Position numbers and translations under genes: made by a program
Part shown: positions 25,506-33,773 of the stretch, in pieces
How positions within the stretch are numbered: position 1 is the first letter of the stretch
Layout of the letters: each line of letters begins with the position of its first letter
Assembly (NCBI GenBank): GCA_948485625.1
Contig: CAOMRW010000016.1
Span: 1 to 47,033 of the forward strand
Origin: an uncultured Clostridia bacterium
Lineage (GTDB): Bacteria > Bacillota > Clostridia > TANB77 > CAG-508
DNA: 47,033 nt
Reading direction: 5' to 3'
The notes under the pieces: generated by a model
Seen by the model: the letters and a program-made list of their open reading frames with translations, nothing else
What the model was told of the DNA's origin: nothing
Databases searched by the model: none

Positions 25506-25881
25506 GTGTTTTCCCCCTAATAAAATATTAAAAAATTTTTTGGAAAAAAAGTTATCGACAAAAAAACAAAAATTTCCTTTATTTTCCAGAAACAATAACA
25601 ATATAATCTAAAAAATTTCCAATGTCAATAGAAATTATATAAAATTATCCAAAAGGTAAAATAATTAATATTCTTGATATTTGTAAGTAAAACCAATAAT
25701 GTTAATTAAGAATGAGAATATGTCAAAACCTGTCAAAATGTAAATAAAATATTAGTTTATTAGAATTAATTTAATATTGTAAATATTATTAAAATAAAAG
25801 TAAGTAATAATATTTTATAAAGCTCATAAAATTAATAAAGAAAATTTGAATCAAATAATATTTATTATTGGAGGTAAAGAG
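25506..25881. other. Intergenic region between divergent agrA and deacetylase genes
   Basis: No gene seen. It contains a tandem 10-base pattern, TGTCAAAACC then TGTCAAAATG, at 25721-25740, a possible regulator site. No clear match to the Staphylococcus AgrA 9-base repeats was found. Confidence 0.4.
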
Positions 25882-26703
25882 ATGACTATTAATTTAGGTA
25901 AGAATATGTCAAAAGTTATAAAGATGCTAGTTTTGTTATTAGTAATTTTTTCATTAACTTTAATTAATGTAAATAATAAAGAAGAGGAAAGTGTTTTAAC
26001 AAGTTCTCAAGGGTTAAGTAATAAAAAAATAGGATGGGGAATAAAAAGAAATGATAATCATCAACAACCTGATTTAGGCAAAAGTAATAGAGAAGTATTA
26101 GAAAGAAACAATGGTATTGCTATTGGTAATAGTACAGATAAATATATATATTTAACGTTTGATGAGGGATATGAAGCTGGCTATACTCCACAAATACTAA
26201 AAGTATTAAAAGAAAATGAAGTAAAAGCAACATTTTTTTTGACAGCTCATTATCTAAATACACAATCTGATTTAGTAAAACAAATGATAGATGAAGGACA
26301 TATTGTAGGAAATCATACTGTAAATCATAAAAGTATGCCATCATTAACAGAAGAACAAATAAATACTGAAGTTTTAGACTTGCATAAGTCTATTTATGAA
26401 AAATTTGAATATGAAATGAAATATATAAGACCTCCAATGGGAGAATTTAGTGAAAAATCTTTGAATATAACTAATTCATTAGGATATAAAACAGTTATGT
26501 GGTCATTTGCATATGAAGATTGGAATGAAGATAAACAACCAGATGAAATATCTTCTAAAAAGAAGATATTGGAAAATGTTCATAATGGAGAAATTATGTT
26601 ATTGCATGGAAACTCAAAAACTAATACAAATATTTTAGAAGATATTATAAAGGAAATAAAAAATATGGGATATGAATTTAAATCTTTAGATGAATTTAAA
26701 TAG
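25882..26703 (+). CDS. pdaA: Polysaccharide deacetylase, PdaA-like (spore cortex)
   Basis: 273 residues from ATG 25882, with GGAGG 7 bases upstream. An N-terminal membrane or signal segment (IKMLVLLLVIFSLTLI) is followed by the NodB domain: YIYLTFDEGYEAGYT, GNHTVNH, and IRPPMGEFSEKSL. TFDEGYE instead of TFDDG is characteristic of the PdaA branch, which removes the acetyl group from muramic acid so that muramic-delta-lactam can form in the spore cortex. The neighbours yqfC and yqfD are sporulation genes, which fits. Confidence 0.85.
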   Translation: MTINLGKNMSKVIKMLVLLLVIFSLTLINVNNKEEESVLTSSQGLSNKKIGWGIKRNDNHQQPDLGKSNREVLERNNGIAIGNSTDKYIYLTFDEGYEAGYTPQILKVLKENEVKATFFLTAHYLNTQSDLVKQMIDEGHIVGNHTVNHKSMPSLTEEQINTEVLDLHKSIYEKFEYEMKYIRPPMGEFSEKSLNITNSLGYKTVMWSFAYEDWNEDKQPDEISSKKKILENVHNGEIMLLHGNSKTNTNILEDIIKEIKNMGYEFKSLDEFK

Positions 26704-26761
26704 AGATGCCCTTATTAATGTACAAAGGGAAATTTCTATTTAGAGAAAGAAAGGAACTGTT

Positions 26762-27049
26762 ATGAAAAATAAAAGAAGAAGTCCTATTTCTAAATTAGAT
26801 AGAATTTTAGAAATGCCTCAAGAAGTATATACTGACACTCCTAAGATTACGATTACAGGTTTTAATGAGATGATAATAGAGAATTTTAAAGGTATTTTAG
26901 AATATGAGGACTATTATATTAGAATAAATACTTCTTTAGGAATAATAAATATAAATGGTTATGAATTAAAATTAGAAAATATGACAAATGATGATATAAA
27001 AGTCAATGGAAAAATAGAAAGTATGGACATTGAAAGAAATTTTGACTAA
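26762..27049 (+). CDS. yqfC: Sporulation protein YqfC
   Basis: 95 residues; AAAGGAA before the ATG. YabP/YqfC family: LDRILEMPQEVYTDTPKITI, then EIIENFKGILEYED-type sequence and LGIININGYELKLENMTND. Family members are made in the mother cell under sigma-E, but their activity is unknown. It overlaps or abuts yqfD, as in Bacillus. Confidence 0.9.
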   Translation: MKNKRRSPISKLDRILEMPQEVYTDTPKITITGFNEMIIENFKGILEYEDYYIRINTSLGIININGYELKLENMTNDDIKVNGKIESMDIERNFD

Positions 27050-27080
27050 AATTACTAAATTAAAAAGGAATGAAAAAATA

Positions 27081-28265
27081 ATGTTAATTAAAATAATATT
27101 TAATTATATAATTGGATACATAAGAATATCAATAGAAGGATATTACATAGAAAGATTTATAAATATATGTAAGAATAATAAAATAACTATATGGAATTTA
27201 AAAAGAAATAAAAATGTGAGAATAGAACTGAATATAGGAATTAAAGATTTAAGAAAGGTTGCTAAAATTGCTAAACAATCAAAGTGTAAATTAAAGATAT
27301 TAAATAAGAAAGGAATTCCTTTTTTATTTAATAGATATAAGAAAAGGAAAATATTTTTTGCTTTTCTTATTATAATTGTTATATTATTAGGAATATCTTC
27401 AAATTTTGTATGGAATATTGAAATTGTGAATGAAAATAATGAATCAATAGAAAATATCTACAAAGATATAACAGATTGTGGATTAACTATTGGAAAATTG
27501 AAGTCTCAAATAAATACAAAAGAAATAATTAATAAGATTAGATTAAATAGAGATGATATTGCATGGTTAGGAATAGAATTGAAAGGAACAAATGCAATTG
27601 TAAAAGTTGTTAAATCAACATCAAAACCAGATATAATAGATGATAATGACTATTGCAATATTGTTTCAGACAAGCAAGGTGTAATAACAAAGATAAATGC
27701 ACAAAACGGAACAATTTCTGCAAAAGTAGGAGATACTGTAAATATTGGAACTGTACTAATAAATGGGTGGATGGAAGGCAAATATACAGGGATAAGATAT
27801 GTACATGCAAGAGGCGATATTGAGGCAAAAGTATGGTATACAAAGAGTAAAAAAATTCAATATAATACTACGGAAAGAATAGAAACAGGGAATGTTGAAA
27901 ATAAATATAAAATAAAAATAAATAATTTTGAAATAAATTTAGCAAAAAGACTTTCAAAATTTGAAATTTATGATACAATAGACGAAGAAAAGAAATTTAA
28001 AATATTTTCAGATTTCTATTTACCAATTTCCCTAGTAAAAATGACTAATAAAGAAGTAAAAGAAGAACAAAGAAATTACACATTAGAGGAAGCTAAAGAA
28101 CTAGGGATAGAACAGCTACAGCAAGAATTAGACAAAGAAATAGAAAATAAAGATAAAATAGTAAATAAAGTTATAAATACAAATGAAAAAGAAGATGGAA
28201 TAGAAATCTTTGTAACATATGAAGTACTTGAGAATATAGGGACTAATGAGAAAATAGTTTTTTGA
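27081..28265 (+). CDS. yqfD: Sporulation protein YqfD
   Basis: 394 residues from ATG 27081, chosen because AAAAAGGAA precedes it and the length matches Bacillus YqfD (about 398); the frame also allows a TTG at 27030 inside yqfC. Membrane segment at about 93-113 (IFFAFLIIIVILLGISSNFV). The outer part contains GVITKINAQNGTISAKVGDTV and LINGWMEGKYTGIRYVHARG, the conserved YqfD body. It is expressed with yqfC during sporulation and needed for a normal spore envelope in Bacillus. Confidence 0.9.
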   Translation: MLIKIIFNYIIGYIRISIEGYYIERFINICKNNKITIWNLKRNKNVRIELNIGIKDLRKVAKIAKQSKCKLKILNKKGIPFLFNRYKKRKIFFAFLIIIVILLGISSNFVWNIEIVNENNESIENIYKDITDCGLTIGKLKSQINTKEIINKIRLNRDDIAWLGIELKGTNAIVKVVKSTSKPDIIDDNDYCNIVSDKQGVITKINAQNGTISAKVGDTVNIGTVLINGWMEGKYTGIRYVHARGDIEAKVWYTKSKKIQYNTTERIETGNVENKYKIKINNFEINLAKRLSKFEIYDTIDEEKKFKIFSDFYLPISLVKMTNKEVKEEQRNYTLEEAKELGIEQLQQELDKEIENKDKIVNKVINTNEKEDGIEIFVTYEVLENIGTNEKIVF

Positions 28266-28325
28266 TTTGTAAATTAGTAAACAAGACAATTTATTAATCT
28301 ATAATCAGTGAAGGGATGATTTAAT

Positions 28326-29546
28326 ATGGAAGAAAAAAGCCTAAAAATAACTGGAGCAAATACTACGTTTTTTAACAAAATAACAAAAACACTAACAAAA
28401 ATGTTAATACCAACTAAAATAGGAATTAATGGAATGCTAATTACTATTAAGAGAAATAGTTTAATAAAGTCATATGAAAACTTTATAAAAGATACAGATG
28501 ATAGTACAAAAGAAGAATTAGAGAAAAAATATGAAGAAGCATATACTGTATATTTGGAAACTCTTGATAAATATGTAATGGATTCAATTTATAAAAAAGT
28601 AAAAAATAATACTGCAACAGAATTTGAGAAAGATGCGTTATCAAGATATTATGAAGTAACAAGTTTAAAAGAAAAAGAGTATATGGATTATAAATATAGA
28701 AAACAAAAATATTTATTGGAATTAGATAAAGAAGGTATAGATGTATCTGCGAAAGAAAAGATAAAAGAAAAATTTAGTAGATTTTATGTGGATAAAATGG
28801 ATACTTTATATAAAGGTATTTTGAAAAATTATTCTATTAAACTTGCAGATACAACTAATATCTATGATTCTTCAAAAGAATGGATATATGTAAAAATATT
28901 TTATACATTAGAGGAATATGTTAAGAATATATTATCATTAAAAATTGATATAAATTCAAAAGATGAATTTAAAGATATAGAAAATGATTATCAAAGATTT
29001 GAAAGTTATATAGTAGGAAAGTTAGATACAAAAGATAATATTGAAAAAAATATGATATTACTTAATTTGAGTAGAAAACTATTTACACATAGTATACCAT
29101 TAATAGTTGCAGAACAATGTTATGAGAAATTATTAAAAGATGCTAGAATTCTTGTACAAGATACAAAAATGGCTGCTAAAAGAGAAAAAGTTTATACATT
29201 GTTAATAAACTTAATTGAGGAATATAATGTAAGATTATTATCAACAAAAGTATATTGGGAAAACATGAAAGAAAGAGAAAATTATAAAAAATATTGGGAC
29301 AAGTATAAAGAAATATCAAAATTGAAAGATACTGATTTTGCAGAATATATAAAACAAAAAGAAATATTATTTATAAAAAATGATATAAGAAAAATAGAAA
29401 ATTCAAAATTTGATTATTCAAAAATAATTACATATTATAAAAGAAGATTATTAGATTATGGAGCAATAAGAGAAGTAAAAAATAAGTGTAAATCAATAGG
29501 AAATTATACAGGAACAATAAATAAAGAAGACAGGGTGGTTGCATAA
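28326..29546 (+). CDS. Unknown helical protein between yqfD and ybeY
   Basis: 406 residues; GAAGGGATG upstream. There is no signal peptide. The sequence is rich in Lys, Glu and Tyr and largely helical, with coiled-coil-like stretches such as SYENFIKDTDDSTKEELEKK and the C-terminal KYWDKYKEISKLKDTD. No Walker motif, so it is not PhoH, although phoH occupies this place in many Bacillota. Its last base shares the ATG of ybeY (the stop overlaps by one base), so it is translationally coupled to ybeY. Function unknown. Confidence 0.75.
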   Translation: MEEKSLKITGANTTFFNKITKTLTKMLIPTKIGINGMLITIKRNSLIKSYENFIKDTDDSTKEELEKKYEEAYTVYLETLDKYVMDSIYKKVKNNTATEFEKDALSRYYEVTSLKEKEYMDYKYRKQKYLLELDKEGIDVSAKEKIKEKFSRFYVDKMDTLYKGILKNYSIKLADTTNIYDSSKEWIYVKIFYTLEEYVKNILSLKIDINSKDEFKDIENDYQRFESYIVGKLDTKDNIEKNMILLNLSRKLFTHSIPLIVAEQCYEKLLKDARILVQDTKMAAKREKVYTLLINLIEEYNVRLLSTKVYWENMKERENYKKYWDKYKEISKLKDTDFAEYIKQKEILFIKNDIRKIENSKFDYSKIITYYKRRLLDYGAIREVKNKCKSIGNYTGTINKEDRVVA

Positions 29547-30019
29547 TGTATGAAATTACATATTTGAATGTAGATGAAAATGAAGAATATGATAAAACAA
29601 TAGAAAAAGTTATATATAAATGTTTTGAAGAAGAAAAATTGTTGGATTCTAAATTAATGATAACAATTACTTTAACAACACCAGAAGAAATAAGAAAAAT
29701 TAACAAAGAATATAGAAATGTAGATAAAGAAACAGATGTATTATCATTTCCAATGTTTGAAAAAGATGAATTAGATGAAAAAATAGTTAATAAGCAATAT
29801 TTATATGAAGATGTTTTAGGAGATATTATAATTTCAATAGATAGAGTTAAACAACAAGCAGAAGAATATGGACACAGTTTTGAAAGAGAATTAAGTTATA
29901 TGCTTGTACATGGATTTTATCATTTAATGGGATATGACCATATAGAAGAAGAAGATAAGAAAATAATGAGACCAAAAGAAGAAAAGATATTAAATGCTTT
30001 GAAGATTACTAGAGATTAG
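29546..30019 (+). CDS. ybeY: Endoribonuclease YbeY
   Basis: 157 residues. Zinc motif HGFYHLMGYDH at 122-132 (H122, H126, H132), and the family core DVLSFPM. YbeY is a metallo-endoribonuclease that acts in 16S rRNA 3' end processing and ribosome quality control. ATG overlaps the stop of the upstream unknown gene. The typical yqfC-yqfD-phoH-ybeY order is kept except that phoH is missing. Confidence 0.93.
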   Translation: MYEITYLNVDENEEYDKTIEKVIYKCFEEEKLLDSKLMITITLTTPEEIRKINKEYRNVDKETDVLSFPMFEKDELDEKIVNKQYLYEDVLGDIIISIDRVKQQAEEYGHSFERELSYMLVHGFYHLMGYDHIEEEDKKIMRPKEEKILNALKITRD

Positions 30020-30029
30020 GGAGGTAATT

Positions 30030-31118
30030 ATGAGAAATAATGGGACAAAAATCTTAATATTAATTTTAATTATATTGATTTTAGTTGCTGGTGGAGTAAT
30101 GGCATATAAAATAACAAAGAGTAAAGAGAATCAAACTAAAGAGGTTTCTGAAAATCAAAATGAAGAAATATTAACAGCAGAGATAGAAGAAAAAAAAGTA
30201 CAAATATTTAAAGGGAAAGATAGACCAATTGCTGTTATGATAGATAATCACAATTTAGCATGGCCACAAGCTGGATTAAATGATGCATATTTAGTATATG
30301 AAGCTATTGTAGAGGGTGGAGAGACAAGATTAATGGCATTATTTAAAGGAGCTAATGTTGATAAAATAGGACCTGTAAGAAGTGCAAGACATTATTTCTT
30401 GGATTATGTAATGGAAAATGATGCAATATATGCACATTTTGGATGGAGTCCACAAGCACAAAGTGATATATCAGAATTTAGAATAAATAATATAAATGGA
30501 ATAACTGAAAGTGAATCAACATTTTGGAGGGTAAGAGATAAGTACTCACCACATAATGCTGTGACAAGTACACAAGCGTTATTAAAAGTAGCCCAAGCTA
30601 AAGGATATAAAACAACATCTGAAAAAGAAAGTGTATTGAATTATGTTACAGATGATGTTAAATTAGAGAATGGACAATCTGCAACAAAAGTTACAATTCC
30701 ACATTCAACACTTCAAACAGTAAAATATGAATATGATGAGCAAAATAAAGTATATAAAAGATATGCAAGAAAAAAAGCTCAAATAGATTGGGATACAGGA
30801 AATAGTATTACAACAAAAAATATTATAATTACTTTATGTGATAATTATACTTTAAATGATGGCGAGGATAAAGGAAGACAAGGTTTAAAAAATATAGGTA
30901 CATTTAATGGATACTATATAACAAATGGTAAAGCTATAAAAATAAAATGTATAAAAGAATCTAGAAATTTACAAACAAGATATGAGGATTTAGAGGGAAA
31001 TGAGATAAATGTAAATGATGGTAATACATGGATTAATATTTGCCCAACAGATGCAAAAATTGAAATCGAGGGTCCTGTATCTGAAATAAATACAAACACA
31101 ACAGAAAATAATGTGTGA
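30030..31118 (+). CDS. DUF3048 (YerB-like) secreted or membrane-anchored protein
   Basis: 362 residues; GGGAGG before the ATG and only 10 bases after ybeY. N-terminal hydrophobic segment (ILILILIILILVAGGVMAY) without a lipobox Cys, unlike Bacillus YerB. The DUF3048 body shows RPIAVMIDNHNLAWPQAGL, IVEGGETRLMALF, DKIGPVRSARHYFLDY and AHFGWSPQAQ. The C-terminal part holds the second DUF3048 domain. The biochemical role is not known. Confidence 0.85.
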   Translation: MRNNGTKILILILIILILVAGGVMAYKITKSKENQTKEVSENQNEEILTAEIEEKKVQIFKGKDRPIAVMIDNHNLAWPQAGLNDAYLVYEAIVEGGETRLMALFKGANVDKIGPVRSARHYFLDYVMENDAIYAHFGWSPQAQSDISEFRINNINGITESESTFWRVRDKYSPHNAVTSTQALLKVAQAKGYKTTSEKESVLNYVTDDVKLENGQSATKVTIPHSTLQTVKYEYDEQNKVYKRYARKKAQIDWDTGNSITTKNIIITLCDNYTLNDGEDKGRQGLKNIGTFNGYYITNGKAIKIKCIKESRNLQTRYEDLEGNEINVNDGNTWINICPTDAKIEIEGPVSEINTNTTENNV

Positions 31119-31123
31119 TATGG

Positions 31124-31155
31124 ATGTCCATTTGAAATAATATTCAAATGGACAT
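31124..31155 (+). terminator. Hairpin after the DUF3048 gene
   Basis: ATGTCCATTTGAA and TTCAAATGGACAT form a perfect 13-bp stem 6 bases after the stop; no strong T run follows. Confidence 0.7.
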
Positions 31156-31229
31156 TGTGGTATTTTAAAACTATATATAATAAAAATTGAAAGTAGTAAA
31201 ATTTTATTTGAAAATTAGGAGGATAGAGT

Positions 31230-31565
31230 ATGAATGTATATGATACAGCAAATAAGTTAGCACAAGAGTTAAAACAGTCTGAAGAATATGTTAATTATAA
31301 GATGGCAAAAGAGGTGTTAAATTTAAAACCAGACTTGAAGAAAAAAATAGAAGAGTTTGAAGTGGCTAGATATGAGGCTCAAATTATAGCAATGCAGACA
31401 GGTAAGAATGATGAAGAAAAGACAAAGAAGATGCAAGAGTTATATATTGAGTTGATAGAGAATGATGATGCGAAGAAGTTTTTTGATGCTGAGATGAAGT
31501 TTAATATTGTTTTGGCTGATGTGAATAAGATAATTGGTGATGCAGTTATAGATGTATTGAAGTAG
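31230..31565 (+). CDS. YlbF/YmcA-family protein
   Basis: 111 residues; TAGGAGG before the ATG. All-helical: VYDTANKLAQELKQSEEYVN, DLKKKIEEFEVARYEAQ, and the end FFDAEMKFNIVLADVNKIIG match the Com_YlbF family. In Bacillus YlbF, YmcA and YaaT act with RNase Y in mRNA processing and affect competence and sporulation. Which paralogue this is cannot be told. Confidence 0.85.
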   Translation: MNVYDTANKLAQELKQSEEYVNYKMAKEVLNLKPDLKKKIEEFEVARYEAQIIAMQTGKNDEEKTKKMQELYIELIENDDAKKFFDAEMKFNIVLADVNKIIGDAVIDVLK

Positions 31566-31647
31566 AATTTTGGCATTATTTTTATAATATAAAAATTAAA
31601 AATGGATTTTGTAATAGCATTATTGGTAGAATTATAAGGAGTAAGGT

Positions 31648-32337
31648 ATGGAATTTGTAGTTTTATTAATAATTGTTGGAATTATGTATTTAGTATTGAG
31701 GTTTATTTTTGATTTCAATATGAAAAAATTAAAGAGTTTGGGAGAAAATAAAGAATTAGATGAATTAACTAAGAAGTATCCAAATAATATAGATATTTGT
31801 AAATATTATCTTAAAAAGTTGAATAATGAAAGTGTGAATATTGAAGAAGATAAAGATTCGAATACAACATTGTTCCTTGTAATTAGCAATAAAATTTTTA
31901 TTGCTAATTTAAAAGATAGTTATACAAGAATACAGACAATTGCTCATGAATGTTTGCATTCTGTACAAAGTAAAAGATTGTTGTGGTTTAATTTTGTTTT
32001 TTCTAATATTTATTTGATTTATTTTTTTATAGTTTGTGCTTTAGGGGTTTTTAGAGTACTGCCTTATAAGATGTTATTTTTATCTATTTTAATATTATTT
32101 GGTTTAGTTTTTTATGCAGTTAGAGTTTATCTTGAGAATGATGCTATGATAAAGGCTAGATTTTTGGCTGAAGATTATATGAAAGAATTGAATATTTCTA
32201 GTCAAGAGGAAATAGAGAGAATAGTAAGTAGCTATGATGTTATAAATAATATTGGTATAAGATGTATTAATTTTAATCTATTGAGTAATGTGTTTTTTAA
32301 GATTTTTGTTTTATTAATTATAGCTATTGCATTTTGA
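31648..32337 (+). CDS. Membrane zinc-metallopeptidase-like protein (YugP-like, short)
   Basis: 229 residues; AAGGAG before the ATG. Membrane segment at 2-22, then a soluble part with RIQTIAHECLHSVQSK, whose HECLH at 100-104 fits the zinc-binding HExxH. Two more membrane segments follow, and the stretch ENDAMIKARFLAEDYM resembles YugP-type neutral zinc peptidases, where a later acidic residue is the third ligand. The substrate is unknown. It precedes secG. Confidence 0.65.
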   Translation: MEFVVLLIIVGIMYLVLRFIFDFNMKKLKSLGENKELDELTKKYPNNIDICKYYLKKLNNESVNIEEDKDSNTTLFLVISNKIFIANLKDSYTRIQTIAHECLHSVQSKRLLWFNFVFSNIYLIYFFIVCALGVFRVLPYKMLFLSILILFGLVFYAVRVYLENDAMIKARFLAEDYMKELNISSQEEIERIVSSYDVINNIGIRCINFNLLSNVFFKIFVLLIIAIAF

Positions 32338-32394
32338 AAATTTATGTGGTAAAATAGCCAAGTAATAAAAATAGAACCGCAGGGAGGAATTATA

Positions 32395-32643
32395 ATGGTA
32401 ATAGCAAGAACAATATTAACAATAATATATTTTATTGTAGCATTGGTAGTAATAATATTAGCATTGATACAATCAAAAGATGATTCAGGTTTATCATCAA
32501 CAATATCTGGTTCATCAACTAATAACTTTTATGAGAAGAATAAAGGAAGAACAAGAGAGGGTAAACAGAAAAGATTAATGATAATATTATCAATTGTGTT
32601 TGCAATTTTGACAATAGTTTTAGGAATATTATATTTAGCATAG
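32395..32643 (+). CDS. secG: Preprotein translocase subunit SecG
   Basis: 82 residues; GGGAGG before the ATG. Two membrane segments flank the conserved cytoplasmic loop IQSKDDSGLSSTISGSSTNN and the basic KNKGRTREGKQKRL. SecG helps the SecYEG channel during SecA-driven export. In Bacillota secG usually lies just before rnr; here a foreign-looking gene and a REP pair are inserted between them. Confidence 0.92.
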   Translation: MVIARTILTIIYFIVALVVIILALIQSKDDSGLSSTISGSSTNNFYEKNKGRTREGKQKRLMIILSIVFAILTIVLGILYLA

Positions 32644-32649
32644 AGGAAT

Positions 32650-32692
32650 AGAAAGAAATGGGTATGTTGTTATCTAGATTCTTTCTTTTTTT
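32650..32692 (+). terminator. Terminator after secG
   Basis: AGAAAGAA and TTCTTTCT pair across a 21-base loop, followed by T6. Confidence 0.65.
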
Positions 32693-32732
32693 GTTTATTT
32701 TTAAGAGTGTGGTAGAATTTTATATGGAAAGC

Positions 32733-32761
32733 TTGCATAAATTAACATAATATGGTATACT
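32733..32761 (+). promoter_or_regulatory. Sigma-A-type promoter of the 32809 gene
   Basis: TTGCAT, 17 bases, TATACT. It shares ATTAACATAATATGGTA with the promoter at 4540. Confidence 0.7.
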
Positions 32762-32808
32762 GTTGTTAGACAACATTAAAATCTCTCAAAAATAGGAGGA
32801 AATGCATT

Positions 32809-33567
32809 ATGAGAAAAAACAACACATTACCTAACGAAGTAAAGACCGTGCTTGGACTGCCGGAGTGCTGGATTGTGGAAGATACTAAGTATGTCCACAT
32901 CAAGAATTCAGTAAGAGATGAACGGCTTCCCATTATAGAGGCAGAAAACAGGGAATTGCTGGATAAGATGAGCATTCCGTATTTCTTAGTCACTGATGGT
33001 GGACAGGAAGTCTGCGTGTTCTGGGATTCCAAGTATGACAAGGTGATGGAGCTTACTTTGCCGGTGTATGTAAAGTCTAATTCAGGTTTTGCATATAAGC
33101 ATATTTTCCATACAGGAAGAGTACCAGCAGAGGAGACAATTCAGAAAGCCAAAGAGCTGGAGAAGAAAGTTTCTGTAGTGAAGCGAGAGGCTGAGGAAAG
33201 GAAGGCAAAAGAGGAAGCTAAGAGGCAGATTCAAAATTACCGGAATGAGGTAAAGAAGCTCGTTGCAGGAAAGCAGGCTGTAGGTCATTACTTTAGAGAA
33301 CTTACAAAGGAGATGGCTGAGAAAGTGAGTAGTGCACAAATCAAGGTTCTTCCGGTTTTGGACAACGGAGATAGACCGACTGGGTATTTTGCAATATTCA
33401 ATTTGGCAGAAATTTCTGGAAGAGAGGATTGGCATGTCACTTTGGAGGTTGCCCCTGAGATGGTGCGAAAGTGCTATGGCTCTAATTATTGGCAGGTAGC
33501 TGAATGGAAGAAGCTTCCTTGGGCACGTAAGCGGAACATTACCAAGTTTGTGGTTGTTGCGGTTTAG
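32809..33567 (+). CDS. Unknown high-GC protein with coiled coil, inserted between secG and rnr
   Basis: 252 residues; AGGAGG before the ATG. Codon use stands out sharply: CTT, CCG, CGG, GGC and AAG are common, so it is far less AT-rich than secG or rnr. Residues 1-110 look globular; 114-160 form a long charged coiled coil (AKELEKKVSVVKREAEERKA); 165-252 hold a second globular part with IKVLPVLDNGDRPTGYFAIF and a basic, Trp-rich end. There is no signal peptide. No family recognised. Own promoter and terminator; clear sign of recent transfer. Confidence 0.8.
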   Translation: MRKNNTLPNEVKTVLGLPECWIVEDTKYVHIKNSVRDERLPIIEAENRELLDKMSIPYFLVTDGGQEVCVFWDSKYDKVMELTLPVYVKSNSGFAYKHIFHTGRVPAEETIQKAKELEKKVSVVKREAEERKAKEEAKRQIQNYRNEVKKLVAGKQAVGHYFRELTKEMAEKVSSAQIKVLPVLDNGDRPTGYFAIFNLAEISGREDWHVTLEVAPEMVRKCYGSNYWQVAEWKKLPWARKRNITKFVVVAV

Positions 33568-33580
33568 TAATTTGAGAGAG

Positions 33581-33610
33581 AACCGGTAAACATTTTGTTT
33601 GCCGGTTTTT
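33581..33610 (+). terminator. Terminator of the 32809 gene
   Basis: AACCGGTAAAC and GTTTGCCGGTT pair around ATTTT, followed by T's. Confidence 0.85.
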
Positions 33611-33641
33611 CCTTGTGTATTAATTAAAAAGGTGCTATAAT

Positions 33642-33753
33642 AAATGAGGAATTGGGGACGGGTTAAAAATCCTAATTTTAGTAATAAAAAATAGAAAAAT
33701 GTAAATATTAAAATTAAAATGCGGATTTTTAACCCGTCCCCAATTCCTTATTT
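33642..33753. repeat. REPIN-type paired inverted repeat before rnr
   Basis: Left unit GAGGAATT-GGGGACGGGTT-AAAAATCC and right unit GGATTTTT-AACCCGTCCCC-AATTCC are inverted copies with an AT-rich spacer that itself has AATTTTA/TAAAATT pairing. It ends a few bases before the rnr ribosome site. Confidence 0.85.
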
Positions 33754-33773
33754 AAATATTGAAAGGATATATT

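Noticed and set aside
25506..25601. N-terminal extension of agrA
   Set aside because: Adds low-complexity residues ahead of the standard receiver start; AGGGGG precedes the inner ATG.
33082..33435. 117-residue minus-strand frame inside the high-GC gene
   Set aside because: Antisense shadow without a ribosome site; the plus-strand gene has promoter, ribosome site and terminator.
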